DNA from: Piscinibacterium candidicorallinum
GTDB taxonomy: Bacteria > Pseudomonadota > Gammaproteobacteria > Burkholderiales > Burkholderiaceae_C
DNA length: 64,000 nt
Assembly: GCF_047549485.1 (NCBI RefSeq)
Contig: NZ_CP180191.1
Coordinates: 806,001-870,000, forward strand
Direction: 5' to 3'
Positions 22,766-31,218 of this stretch are shown piece by piece. The translations under genes and the position numbers were made by a program. Each line of letters begins with the position of its first letter. The stretch's first letter is position 1. Under the pieces are notes generated by a model. It was not told where the DNA came from and did not search any database. It was given only the letters and a program-made list of their open reading frames with translations.

Positions 22766-23989
22766 ATGATTAGTCGCGCCGAGACCGCTGCCGACGCGGC
22801 CCGCAGCGCCCGCGGTACCGCGCTGGCCGACCTGCTGATCGACAGCAGGAAGGATACGCTGGCCACCCTGGGCTGCTGGCAGGCTGCGCGGCCCGGTCTG
22901 CAGGTGCCACAGCATGCGGAGCTCAACCCGCCGGTCTGGGAGCTGGGGCACATCGGCTGGTTTGCGCAGCGCTGGATTGGTCGGAACCCGCAGCGCGCAC
23001 TCGGTGTGGCGGCGGACCCGCAAGCGCGGCGCACGCCAGCCCGGCCAGCCGACGCCGATGATCTCTACGACTCCAGCCACGTCCCCCACGGCTTGCGTTG
23101 GGGTCTGCCGTTGCCCGATCTGGACGCTACGCTTGCGCACCTGCAGGCGCAGCTCGACGAAACACTTGATCTGCTGGCGCGGTATAGCGGCGAAGACTCC
23201 TATTTTTTTCGCCTCTCGCTGCTGCACGAGGACATGCATCACGAGGCGGCACTCTATATGGCGCAGGCGCTGGGTGTGCCGGTGCCCGACGCGCGCTGGC
23301 AGCCGCCCCGCTTGCCCGAGCCGCCACCGCCGATCGAACTGCCGGGCGGGGCGATCGCGCTCGGGCGCGCGCCGGATGATCGCTTTGCCTTCGACAACGA
23401 GGTCGGCCGCTGCGATCTGCACCTGCACCCCTTCCAGATCGATGCGCAGGTGCTGCGCTGGGCGGAGTTTCTGCCTTTCGTGGAAGAGGGCGGCTACTCG
23501 CGGGCAGACTGCTGGGATGCTGAAGGCCTGGCATGGCGAGCAGCCACGCGTGCTCTCGCGCCGCGCTACCTGAAGCGCGAATCCGTGAGCGAAGGCTGGC
23601 AGCAGTTTCGGCACGGCGCCTGGGTCCCGCTGGATGTGGCACAACCGGCCTGTCACCTCACAGCGCATGAAGCGCGCGCCTGGTGCCGCTGGGCCGGGCG
23701 GCGCCTGCCAACGGAAGCCGAGTGGGTCTGTGCTGCCGAGGCTGCGCCGAATGCGTTGCATTGGGGTGCTGTCTGGGAATGGACGGCCAGTCCCTTCGCG
23801 CCCTTTGAGGGCTTTGTGGCGCACCCCTACCGGGACTACTCCGCGCCCTGGTTCGACGGCCGGCCCGTGCTCAAGGGCGCCAGCTTCATGACCCAGCCGC
23901 GCATGCGCCACAAGCGCTATCGCAACTTCTTCAGGGCCGAGCGCAACGACATTGCGGCGGGCTTTCGGACCTGCGCGTTGCAGGGCTGA
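22766..23989 (+). CDS. senA: Selenoneine synthase SenA (EgtB-like nonheme iron enzyme)
   Basis: A 407-residue protein with the EgtB/OvoA architecture: an N-terminal DinB-like helical bundle and a C-terminal FGE-sulfatase-like domain (HLTAHEARAWCRWAGRRLPTEAEW, LKGASFMTQPRMRHKRYRNFFRAERND, terminal GFRTC). The probable iron triad is His62 (LGHIGW) with His154 and His158 (LLHEDMHHE). In ergothioneine synthesis EgtB forms a C-S bond on hercynine; the SenA branch forms a C-Se bond using the selenosugar from SenB. The latter fits because senB and senC are adjacent and egtD, which makes hercynine, follows. The ATG at 22766 was chosen; in-frame GTG codons at 22736 and 22748 are alternatives. Confidence 0.88.
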   Translation: MISRAETAADAARSARGTALADLLIDSRKDTLATLGCWQAARPGLQVPQHAELNPPVWELGHIGWFAQRWIGRNPQRALGVAADPQARRTPARPADADDLYDSSHVPHGLRWGLPLPDLDATLAHLQAQLDETLDLLARYSGEDSYFFRLSLLHEDMHHEAALYMAQALGVPVPDARWQPPRLPEPPPPIELPGGAIALGRAPDDRFAFDNEVGRCDLHLHPFQIDAQVLRWAEFLPFVEEGGYSRADCWDAEGLAWRAATRALAPRYLKRESVSEGWQQFRHGAWVPLDVAQPACHLTAHEARAWCRWAGRRLPTEAEWVCAAEAAPNALHWGAVWEWTASPFAPFEGFVAHPYRDYSAPWFDGRPVLKGASFMTQPRMRHKRYRNFFRAERNDIAAGFRTCALQG

Positions 23990-24001
23990 TGGAGCCTGGC
24001 G

Positions 24002-24991
24002 TCAGCCGGTGGCCATGAACACCGCGAACCAGCCGCGCTCGTCGGTCCAGTGCTTCTGCTGCGCAAAGCCTGCTTCAGTCAACAGCGCCGAGAAAGATTC
24101 AGTCGTCCACTTGTACGAGTTCTCGGTATGGATCGTCTCGGCAGGGGCGAAGCGCCGTTCCCCACCCTGCCAGCGCACGGTCAGCTCAGTGCGTGCTCGC
24201 AGGTGCATCTCGATGCGTGAGGCCGCAGTGTTGAAACGTGCCTCATGCTGCCAGTCGGCCAGGTGAAAGTCCGCACCCAGCAGCGCGTTCAAGCGGCGCA
24301 GCACATTCAGATTGAAGGCAGCCGTTACGCCCAGGGTGTCGTCGTAGGCGGGTAGCAGCACATCCAGCGGCTTGATCAGATCGACGCCGATCAGCAGCGC
24401 GGCGCCGCCGGCCAGCGCGCGGGCCTCGCGCAGCAGTCGCAAGGCCTCGGGCGGGTCGAAATTGCCGATGCTCGACCCGGGGTAGAACAACAGGGCACCT
24501 TGCGGCGCTGCGCCGGTGCGCTCATCGGCCAACACCTCGGCGGGCAGTGCGAGCCTGGCGGAGAAGTCCATGCCCACGCCGCTCATGCGCAGATCCGGGT
24601 ACTCACGCTGCAGGCAGGTCAATGTGTTGCGCAGGTAGTCTGCGGAGATGTCCACTGCCACATAGTGCGCAGGCTCAAGCAGATCGAACAGGGCCGCGGC
24701 CTTGGTGCAGTTGCCGGCCCCGAGATCGACCAGGGTCAGCGGCTCAGGCAGTGCGCTGCGCACCGCTGCGGCCATGTCTGCGCCGTGCCGGGCCATGAGC
24801 GCCGCTTCGGTGCGCGTCGGGTAGTACTCCGGCAGCTCGGTGATTGCGTCAAACAGTCGCGAGCCCAGCGGGTCGTAGAACAGCTTGGGCGACAGCCAGG
24901 CCTGCGGTGCGCGCAGGCCGGCGTCCGCTTCTTCGGCCAATGCACTGCGCGAGGGCGGGTCAATCTGGAGGAAGGTCGGCCGGCGAAGCAT
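24002..24991 (-). CDS. egtD: L-histidine N(alpha)-methyltransferase EgtD
   Basis: A 329-residue SAM-dependent enzyme that trimethylates histidine to hercynine. Motifs are KLFYDPLGSRLFDAITELPEYYPTRTE (residues about 36-62, the conserved start of the family), the SAM-binding LVDLGAGNCTKAAAL (about residue 87), YVAVDISADYL, FYPGSSIGNF and the C-terminal IHTENSYKW around the histidine-binding site. It converges on senA, with 12 bp between the stop codons, so it has its own promoter upstream of 24991. It supplies the histidine-derived half of selenoneine. The ATG at 24991 (MLRRPTF) fits the usual length; an upstream frame would add 24 residues. Confidence 0.95.
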   Translation of the reverse strand: MLRRPTFLQIDPPSRSALAEEADAGLRAPQAWLSPKLFYDPLGSRLFDAITELPEYYPTRTEAALMARHGADMAAAVRSALPEPLTLVDLGAGNCTKAAALFDLLEPAHYVAVDISADYLRNTLTCLQREYPDLRMSGVGMDFSARLALPAEVLADERTGAAPQGALLFYPGSSIGNFDPPEALRLLREARALAGGAALLIGVDLIKPLDVLLPAYDDTLGVTAAFNLNVLRRLNALLGADFHLADWQHEARFNTAASRIEMHLRARTELTVRWQGGERRFAPAETIHTENSYKWTTESFSALLTEAGFAQQKHWTDERGWFAVFMATG

Positions 24992-25080
24992 GGGCGCTGA
25001 GCTTATCCTTGCGGGATGGCTTGCGCGTATGTCCTCGTCTTGTTTCTCGCAGCCGAGTTTCATCCCTGAAAGGATCCGCG

Positions 25081-25947
25081 ATGTTCCGCTCCTCCGCGAC
25101 CCGCCTGCTCAAGACCCTGCTGGCCTGTACCGTGCTCGCCATGGGTGCCGCCAGCCACGCCCAGCAGGTGCTGCGCGTGACCACCATCCCCGAAGAAGCC
25201 GCCACCGAACAGGTGCGCAAGTTCACGCCGATCGCCAACTACCTGAGCCAGCAGTTGGGCATGAAGGTGGAGTTCACGCCGGTCACTGACTACCCGGCGG
25301 CGGTGGAGGCGCTGGTGAACAAGAAGGTGGATCTGGTCTGGTTCGGCGGTTTCACCTACGTGCAGGCGCAGATCCGTTCCGGCGGCAAGATCGTGCCGAT
25401 CGCCCAGCGCGAGGAAGACACCAAGTTCCAGTCGGTCTTCATTGCCCGTACCAATTCCGGCACCAAGACCCTGGCCGATCTGAAGGGCAAGGAAGTCAGC
25501 TTCGGTTCGCCGTCCTCTACTTCCGGACACCTCATGCCGCGCCACTTCCTGGCGCAGGCTGGCCTGACGCCGGAGAAGGACTTCAAGCGCGTGGCCTTCA
25601 GTGGCGCGCATGACGCCACCATCGCTTCCGTGGTCAGCGGCCGCGTGGATGCCGCCGCGCTGGACATCACCGTGTGGCGCAAGTTTGTGAGTGAGGGCAA
25701 GGTGGACACCAAGGCCGTGGACGTGTTCCACACCACCGGCACCTTCTTCAACTACAACTGGTCGATGCATGCCGATACGCCTGTCGACCTGCGCAACCGC
25801 GTGCAGCGTGCCCTGCTGGCGCTGGACCCCGCCAAGGAGCCGGGCACCGAGATCCTCAAGCTCAACCGTGCCACGCGCTACCTGACCACGACGCCGGACA
25901 ACTACAAGGGCATCGAGGCTGCCGCGCGTGCAGCCAATCTGCTCTGA
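25081..25947 (+). CDS. PhnD-like ABC transporter binding protein, putative selenium oxyanion type
   Basis: A 288-residue periplasmic binding protein with a signal peptide (residues 1-27, ending SHAQ). The mature protein begins VLRVTTIPEEAATEQVRKFTPIANYL, and VDLVWFGGFTYVQAQ, SFGSPSSTSGHLMPRHFL and DAAALDITVWRKF mark the PhnD/PtxB fold. A branch of this family found near selD genes has been annotated as putative selenate binding. With the sen genes directly upstream, a selenium oxyanion is the best guess for the ligand; phosphonate or phosphite are the alternatives. An AAAGGATC ribosome site precedes the ATG. First gene of a four-gene transporter operon. Confidence 0.82.
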   Translation: MFRSSATRLLKTLLACTVLAMGAASHAQQVLRVTTIPEEAATEQVRKFTPIANYLSQQLGMKVEFTPVTDYPAAVEALVNKKVDLVWFGGFTYVQAQIRSGGKIVPIAQREEDTKFQSVFIARTNSGTKTLADLKGKEVSFGSPSSTSGHLMPRHFLAQAGLTPEKDFKRVAFSGAHDATIASVVSGRVDAAALDITVWRKFVSEGKVDTKAVDVFHTTGTFFNYNWSMHADTPVDLRNRVQRALLALDPAKEPGTEILKLNRATRYLTTTPDNYKGIEAAARAANLL

Positions 25948-25965
25948 GCACGGCGGCAGGCGCGC

Positions 25966-26832
25966 GTGGCTGAAGCTCACCCGCCCGTGACGGGCCAAGG
26001 GATGCATCTTGCGCTTGGCAGCGTCAGCGCGCAGCACCCCAGCGCCCGGCCGGGCTCACCGGCGGCGCTGCGCGCACTGAGCCTGAACATCGAGCCCGGG
26101 GAGCAGCTTGCGGTCATCGGTCCCTCAGGTGCCGGCAAGACCACGCTGCTGAACCTGCTGGCCTGCGCGCTGCAGCCAGAGCACGCCGCGGGCTTCACGC
26201 TGGATGGCCGCGCACCTTGGGTCATGGCGCAGCGAGAACGCCAGGCGCTGCGCGCGCAGCTGTTTCTTGCGCCCCAGGTGCCGCCCCTTCCGCCGCGCCA
26301 GCGCGTGGTGACGGCGGTGCTGGCCGGGCGTCTGCCGCAGATGAGCCTGGCTGCGAGCCTGCGTTCGCTCTTCTACCCGAGTGACATCCCGGCAGCCTGG
26401 GCCGCGCTGGAGCGCTTCGATCTAGCCGAGAAGATCTTCGAGCGGGTGGATCGGCTTTCGGGTGGAGAACGTCAGCGGGTCGGTCTGGCGCGGACGCTCC
26501 TCTCAGACACTCGGCTGTGGCTGGTCGATGAGCCGCTCTCCGCCCTGGATCCGCGGCGCGCGGAGATGGCCATCAGTACGCTGGTGGACGAAGCCCGCGC
26601 GCGCGGGGTGACGCTGGTGGCCACGCTACATCAGGTGGATCGGGCGCTCGCCCACTTTCCGCGCATCATCGGCCTGCGTGACGGCGCGCTGGTCTTCGAT
26701 CTGCCTGCGGCGGAGGTCACGCCGGCCTTGCTGGCGCGGCTGTATGAATCGCACGAGCATGAGTTGAGCGGCACCGCGCCCATGCCGGACCAGCCGGCCG
26801 CCGCTGCGCCGGTGGTGATGCACTGCCGATGA
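25966..26832 (+). CDS. ABC transporter ATPase (PhnC-like)
   Basis: A 288-residue ATP-binding subunit. Walker A GPSGAGKTTLL lies near residue 46, the signature LSGGERQRVGLAR near residue 165, Walker B LWLVDEPLSALD near residue 185 and the switch His in LHQVD. A GTG at 25966 is used here; an ATG at 26002 with CCAAGGG upstream is an alternative that would remove 12 residues. It lies 18 bp after the binding protein gene and overlaps the first permease in an ATGA. It should power uptake of the same ligand. Confidence 0.88.
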   Translation: MAEAHPPVTGQGMHLALGSVSAQHPSARPGSPAALRALSLNIEPGEQLAVIGPSGAGKTTLLNLLACALQPEHAAGFTLDGRAPWVMAQRERQALRAQLFLAPQVPPLPPRQRVVTAVLAGRLPQMSLAASLRSLFYPSDIPAAWAALERFDLAEKIFERVDRLSGGERQRVGLARTLLSDTRLWLVDEPLSALDPRRAEMAISTLVDEARARGVTLVATLHQVDRALAHFPRIIGLRDGALVFDLPAAEVTPALLARLYESHEHELSGTAPMPDQPAAAAPVVMHCR

Positions 26833-27674
26833 ACGGCGCCGTGGTGCAAGCCGCGCGAACGCCGCCGCAGCGCGACCCGGCGTGGCTGGCGCGTGTGTTC
26901 TGGATCAGCGCTGCGGTCGTCTTAGTCTGGCCCTTGGCAGTGGCCTCCGAGTTCAAGCCCTGGGTGCTGTTCACGCCGGAGAACCTGAAGGTCACAGGCA
27001 ACTTTCTGGCTAGCTTTCTGCCGCCGGCCCATTCACCGGACTTCCTGAAGATGCTGGCCGTGGAGGCCTGGCGCACAGTGGCCATTGCTACGGCGGGCAT
27101 GACCCTCGCGCTGCTGCTGGCCGTGCCCATGGCGCTGGCTTCGGTGAGTCTGCTGTCGGTCTCCGCACTCTCCGGGCGCATGGCGCGGCTGCCCTTCTGG
27201 CTGCGGCAGACGGTGCGGGGTCTGATGATCCTGCTGCGCAGCGTGCCAGAGCTGATCTGGGCGCTGATCTTTGTGCGAGTGGTCGGACTGGGGCCGACGG
27301 CCGGCGTGCTGGCGATTGCGCTGACCTACGCCGGCATGCTGGGCAAGGTGTACGCCGAGATCATCGAGAGCGGCGAGCCGCATGCCACGCACAGCCTGCT
27401 GCGCAATGGCGCGGGTCGTCTGCAGGCCTTCTTCTACGCTGCCTTGCCGCAGAACGCCGGCGAGCTGACCAGCTACACGGTGTACCGCTGGGAGTGCGCC
27501 ATTCGCAGCTCGGTCGTGCTGGGCTTTGTGGGTGCGGGCGGCCTGGGCCAGCAGCTCAATACCTCCATGAAGATGTTTGCCGGCGGCGAGGTGCTAAGCA
27601 TCCTCTTGGTGTTCATTGCCCTCGTGGCGCTGGCGGATCGCGCCAGCAGCAGCCTGCGAAAGGCGTTGGCGTGA
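26829..27674 (+). CDS. ABC transporter permease 1 (PhnE-like)
   Basis: A 281-residue inner-membrane protein with about six predicted spans. The region RNGAGRLQAFFYAALPQNAGELTSYTVYRWECAIRSSVVLGFVGAGGLGQQL is the PhnE-type coupling (EAA) segment that contacts the ATPase. The N-terminal third includes a periplasmic stretch with FLPPAHSPDFL, common in PhnE proteins. It overlaps the ATPase gene by 4 bp and the second permease by 4 bp (GTGA), so all are translationally coupled. Confidence 0.87.
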   Translation: MNGAVVQAARTPPQRDPAWLARVFWISAAVVLVWPLAVASEFKPWVLFTPENLKVTGNFLASFLPPAHSPDFLKMLAVEAWRTVAIATAGMTLALLLAVPMALASVSLLSVSALSGRMARLPFWLRQTVRGLMILLRSVPELIWALIFVRVVGLGPTAGVLAIALTYAGMLGKVYAEIIESGEPHATHSLLRNGAGRLQAFFYAALPQNAGELTSYTVYRWECAIRSSVVLGFVGAGGLGQQLNTSMKMFAGGEVLSILLVFIALVALADRASSSLRKALA

Positions 27675-28516
27675 ATCGGCCGGTGATGAGCGACGTTCGC
27701 AGCGCGGCCAACACCCCCTATCGGATGCCGCCGCCGCTGTTCTCCGCACGCTGCCGTGGCTGCTGGTGGGTGGCCGGCGTATTCGTGCTGGTGCTGGCGA
27801 GCTTCTGGACTCTGGACCTGCAGTGGCGCCAGTTGTTCTCGATGGACGCGGTGGCCAGCATGGGGCGCTTTGTCGGCGAGTTCTTCCCGCCGGACACGAG
27901 CCCCGCCTTCCTGCAGCGCGTGGCCGTGGCCACCTGGGAGACCTTTGCCATGTCAGCCTTTGGCACGCTGCTGGCGGCTGCGCTCGGCCTGGCGCTGGCT
28001 GTGCCCGCGGCGCGCCTGCATGCGCAGGATGCCTCGTGGGCTCGCTCCCCCACGCGTCTGGTGCTCAATGCGCTGCGCTCGATTCCGGAACTGGTCTGGG
28101 CGGGGCTGCTGCTGATCGCGGCGGGTCTCGGCCCCTTTGCCGGCACGCTGGCGCTGGCCTTGCACACCGCCGGCGTGCTCGGCCGCCTGTTTGCCGAGGC
28201 CCTGGAAAACGTGCCGCCCGGCCCGGCGCAGGCCCTGCGCAACCACGGCGTGGGCGAGGGCCGCATCCTGTTCTATGCCACCCTGCCCCAGGCGCTGCCG
28301 CAACTGCTGAGCTACACGCTCTACCGCTGGGAGAACAACATCCGCGCCGCCGCGGTGCTGGGTGTGGTGGGTGCCGGCGGGCTGGGGCAGATGCTGCATT
28401 TCCACATGGGCCTGTTCCAGATGAGCAAGACGGCCACCCTGCTGGGCGTGACCCTTCTTCTGGTGGTGGCGGTGGACGCGCTCTCCTGGAGCCTGCGGCG
28501 CGCGCTCACGCGCTGA
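27671..28516 (+). CDS. ABC transporter permease 2 (PhnE-like)
   Basis: A 281-residue paralogue of the preceding permease. It has the same layout: an N-terminal span, FFPPDTSPAFLQRVAVATWET, then a coupling segment RNHGVGEGRILFYATLPQALPQLLSYTLYRWENNIRAAAVLGVVGAGGLGQML. The start is a GTG at 27671 inside a GTGA overlap with permease 1; an ATG at 27686 is an alternative. Two different permeases suggest a heterodimeric membrane part, as in some phosphonate-type systems. Last gene of the operon; a family 2 repeat follows. Confidence 0.87.
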   Translation: MNRPVMSDVRSAANTPYRMPPPLFSARCRGCWWVAGVFVLVLASFWTLDLQWRQLFSMDAVASMGRFVGEFFPPDTSPAFLQRVAVATWETFAMSAFGTLLAAALGLALAVPAARLHAQDASWARSPTRLVLNALRSIPELVWAGLLLIAAGLGPFAGTLALALHTAGVLGRLFAEALENVPPGPAQALRNHGVGEGRILFYATLPQALPQLLSYTLYRWENNIRAAAVLGVVGAGGLGQMLHFHMGLFQMSKTATLLGVTLLLVVAVDALSWSLRRALTR

Positions 28517-28598
28517 AGCGCGGCCTCACCGGGCCGGGTCCGCGGCTGGATCCAGAGCGAGCGATGCCTGAAAAAGCGCGCCAGTGCTTGATTCGCTT

Positions 28599-28699
28599 AA
28601 TTTAAGACAAAGAAATTGAGTAGAAATAAATGGCCGAGATCCGCGCATTTCAAGCGGAAAGAGCTGGATTGACGAATCAAGAATAAGTCAATATCGGCC
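28599..28699 (+). repeat. Dispersed ~100-bp intergenic element, family 2, copy 3
   Basis: AATTTAAGAC (28599-28608), 45 nt, GCGGAAAG (28654-28661), 31 nt, ATCGGCC (28693-28699). The inner hairpin is CCGC-N9-GCGG (28641-28657). An additional inverted pair CTTGATTCG (28587-28595) and CGAATCAAG (28673-28681) is specific to this copy. It lies between the convergent ends of the ABC operon and the APC permease gene and may act in 3'-end formation for either. Confidence 0.65.
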
Positions 28700-28707
28700 G
28701 GAATTCC

Positions 28708-30123
28708 TTACTCCGCTGCCCGCGTCTGGGGCCCCGCCCCCGGCGCGCCGCCCTGGCGCCACACCAGCACCAGCAGCACCACGCCCACCGCCAGCACACC
28801 CACGCCGATCCAGGCGGCGTTCAGCCCACCCAACTGCTTGCTGTAGACGTAGGACAGGCTGGACCAGAGCATGTAGCCGCAGGTGGCGATGAACAGCACC
28901 GGCAGCACGGGATACAGCGGCACCTTGAAGGGGCGCGGCGTATTCGGTTCGCGGACGCGCAGCACGATCAGGGCGCAGCCCGAGAGCAGGAAGAACAGCC
29001 AGAACACGGGGCTGGTGAACTCCACCATCGCCTTGAAGCCGCCGCCGCCCTGGCCGCTGGTGAGCAGCGCCAGCAGCACCAGCACCAGCGCCATGGCGCC
29101 CTGCACCCACATGGCCGTCACCGGGGCATTGCGTTCCGCGTTCCAGGTACCCATGAAGGACAGCACCGGCCAGTCACGCCCCAGCGCGTAGTTGGTACGC
29201 GCGCCGACGATCATCGTGGCGTTGATGCTGGTGAGCGCGGCAATGGCGACCATGATGGAAATGACGATCTGCCCCGTGCTGCCAAAGGCTACCTGCAGCA
29301 GATCTGCCGCCACGGCCTTGCTCTTGCCCATGGCGCCAATGCCCAGCACGCTCACATAGGCCCAGTTCACCAGCAGATACAGCGCGGTGATGAGCACGAT
29401 GGAGATCACCATGGCGCGCAGCATGTTGCGGTGCGGGTCACGCACCTCGGCGCTGATGTAGGCCGCTTCGTTCCAGCCGCCATACGTCAGCAGCACAAAG
29501 ACCATGGCCAGGCCGAGCATGGACAACGGCGGTATGGCCGCAGCGGCGGCCGGTGCGGGCGCAGCGCTTGCCGGCACGGGCGCGCCGCTGGCCGCCAGCC
29601 ACACGGCAGCGCCGATGATCACGACCAGACCGCCGACCTCAGCCACGGTGAGCCAGCTCTGCGTGAGCGCGCCTGCACGGATGCCGCGCACGTTGATCCA
29701 GGTGAGGATCATCACGGCCGCTGCGCCATAGAGCGCGGCCGACAGCGTGGAGTTGCCGTGCAGCGGCGCAATCTCGGTCATGTAGTCGCCAAACACGAAG
29801 GCGAGCAGGGCGATTGAGCCCGTGGTGATCACCGAGAAGCGCGCCCAGGCAAACAGAAAACTCACCGCGCGGCCGTAGGCGCGGTGCAGGAAGTGATAGT
29901 CCCCGCCCGCGTTCGGATAGGCCGTGGCCAGTTCCGCATAGCAGAGCGCACCGATCAGCGAGATCACGCCGCCCGCAATCCAGGCCGCGTACATCCAGAA
30001 CTCGCTGCCGGCAAACATGGCCACCAGCGACGGTGCCTTGAAGATGCCGGCGCCGATGACGATGCCGACGATGATCGCCACCGCCTCCTTGAGGCCGAGC
30101 GTGGGTTGGGGCGTGGAGTTCAT
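28708..30123 (-). CDS. APC-family amino acid permease
   Basis: A 471-residue inner-membrane protein with about twelve hydrophobic segments. The first span carries VGIVIGAGIFKAPSLVA, the unwound substrate-binding segment of the APC superfamily, and YAELATAYPNAGGDYHFLHRAYG follows around residue 63. An Ala/Pro-rich loop lies near residues 210-225. The substrate is probably an amino acid, exchanged or taken up with protons; specificity cannot be read from the sequence. The ATG at 30123 precedes the first span at the normal distance, although no strong ribosome site is seen. Confidence 0.88.
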   Translation of the reverse strand: MNSTPQPTLGLKEAVAIIVGIVIGAGIFKAPSLVAMFAGSEFWMYAAWIAGGVISLIGALCYAELATAYPNAGGDYHFLHRAYGRAVSFLFAWARFSVITTGSIALLAFVFGDYMTEIAPLHGNSTLSAALYGAAAVMILTWINVRGIRAGALTQSWLTVAEVGGLVVIIGAAVWLAASGAPVPASAAPAPAAAAAIPPLSMLGLAMVFVLLTYGGWNEAAYISAEVRDPHRNMLRAMVISIVLITALYLLVNWAYVSVLGIGAMGKSKAVAADLLQVAFGSTGQIVISIMVAIAALTSINATMIVGARTNYALGRDWPVLSFMGTWNAERNAPVTAMWVQGAMALVLVLLALLTSGQGGGGFKAMVEFTSPVFWLFFLLSGCALIVLRVREPNTPRPFKVPLYPVLPVLFIATCGYMLWSSLSYVYSKQLGGLNAAWIGVGVLAVGVVLLVLVWRQGGAPGAGPQTRAAE

Positions 30124-30243
30124 GGGCAGGATATCTCGGGTGTTCTGGTGCTGGCGGATGCCGTGGCTGCGGTGCAGCCTCGAGGCGAGGAGCAGGGCCG
30201 ACGGTCGGCAGGCTGGCTTGAAGGTCCGAAGCCGAAAACGAAA

Positions 30244-30263
30244 CACCCCGCGGCTGCGGGGTG
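30244..30263 (-). terminator. Rho-independent terminator after the exported methyltransferase gene
   Basis: On the minus strand a CACCCCGC/GCGGGGTG stem with a short loop (30244-30263) is followed by GTTTCGTTTT. It starts about 38 bp after the methyltransferase stop codon. Good stem and a T-rich tail. Confidence 0.65.
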
Positions 30264-30300
30264 GTCGTTCGGTTCAGTCGTCAAACCAGACGGGTGGCTT

Positions 30301-31218
30301 TCAGTTGTTCATCGCACGGCTGTTGGCGTCCGTGCCGGAGTGGATCTGACGCGGGGCGCCCGAGCGCTCTGCCGTGAAGGTGCTGTTCAGGCCGTTGCCC
30401 GTCACGGTGCCGGTGATGCGGTTGCCGGCCACGGTCCCCGTGTAGGTCAGCACCCGGCCGTCCACGGCGCGCAGGGCGAATTTGAACTGGTCGCCGCGCA
30501 GCTCGGGGTCGATCAGGTTGGCTTCGATGTCGGCGTTCAGGCGGGCGTTGCCGCTCACGCGCTGATAGGTCTGGTTCAGGTCCATGGTGAAGTTGCCCAC
30601 GGCGCGCTCGGCCACGTTCACACGCCAGTTGCCGCTGGCGTTGGCCGGCACAATCCAGAGGTAGCCGTAGCGGTTCTCCACCACGCTGGTTTCATCCGGC
30701 TCCCAATCGCCCATGGTGAAGGCGTGGGCCACCAGACGCGTGCCGGGCTTCATGCGGTCCAGCAGGATCGGGCGCAGACGCAGGTTCAGTTGCGGCAGCA
30801 GATACATGGTGACGACGGTGGCATCGAAGAACTCGGTCTTGAAGATGTCGCCCTGGCGGAACTCCACCATCTTGTCCACGCCGGCTTCGCGCGCCATGCG
30901 GCGCGACACCGCCACCATGTCCGGGTTGTATTCAATGCCCAGGCCGCGGGCCTTGAAGTCGCGGGCCGCGGCGATGTTGATCTTGCCGTCGCCCGAGCCC
31001 AGGTCCACCACGAAGTCCTTCTCTGTGGTCTGCGCCATGCGCAGCATGCGGTTGACCAGCGAATCCGGCGTCGGCACCCAGATCACGTCCTTGCCGGCCT
31101 GGCCCACCTGGGGCTTGAAGTTCGGGTTGCCCTGCTGGGCGGTCTGAGCCTGTGCCGTGAAGGACAGCGAGGCGAACGAAATCAGCGATACAGCAAGACT
31201 GCGTGCAAGCAGATTCAT
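30301..31218 (-). CDS. Class I SAM-dependent methyltransferase-like protein with a signal peptide
   Basis: A 305-residue protein. Residues 1-24 are a clear signal peptide (MNLLARSLAV, hydrophobic core, TAQAQ). Residues about 60-180 form a Rossmann methyltransferase core: VVDLGSGDGKINIAAA (motif I, about residue 70), LGIEYNPDMVAVSRR and VVTMYLLPQLNLRLRPILLDRMKPGTRLVAHAF. A beta-rich C-terminal domain of about 100 residues follows (FTMDLNQTYQ, LTYTGTVAGNRITGTVTG), possibly a binding domain. SAM is not known to be present in the periplasm, so the combination is odd. Monocistronic, with a terminator downstream. Confidence 0.75.
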   Translation of the reverse strand: MNLLARSLAVSLISFASLSFTAQAQTAQQGNPNFKPQVGQAGKDVIWVPTPDSLVNRMLRMAQTTEKDFVVDLGSGDGKINIAAARDFKARGLGIEYNPDMVAVSRRMAREAGVDKMVEFRQGDIFKTEFFDATVVTMYLLPQLNLRLRPILLDRMKPGTRLVAHAFTMGDWEPDETSVVENRYGYLWIVPANASGNWRVNVAERAVGNFTMDLNQTYQRVSGNARLNADIEANLIDPELRGDQFKFALRAVDGRVLTYTGTVAGNRITGTVTGNGLNSTFTAERSGAPRQIHSGTDANSRAMNN

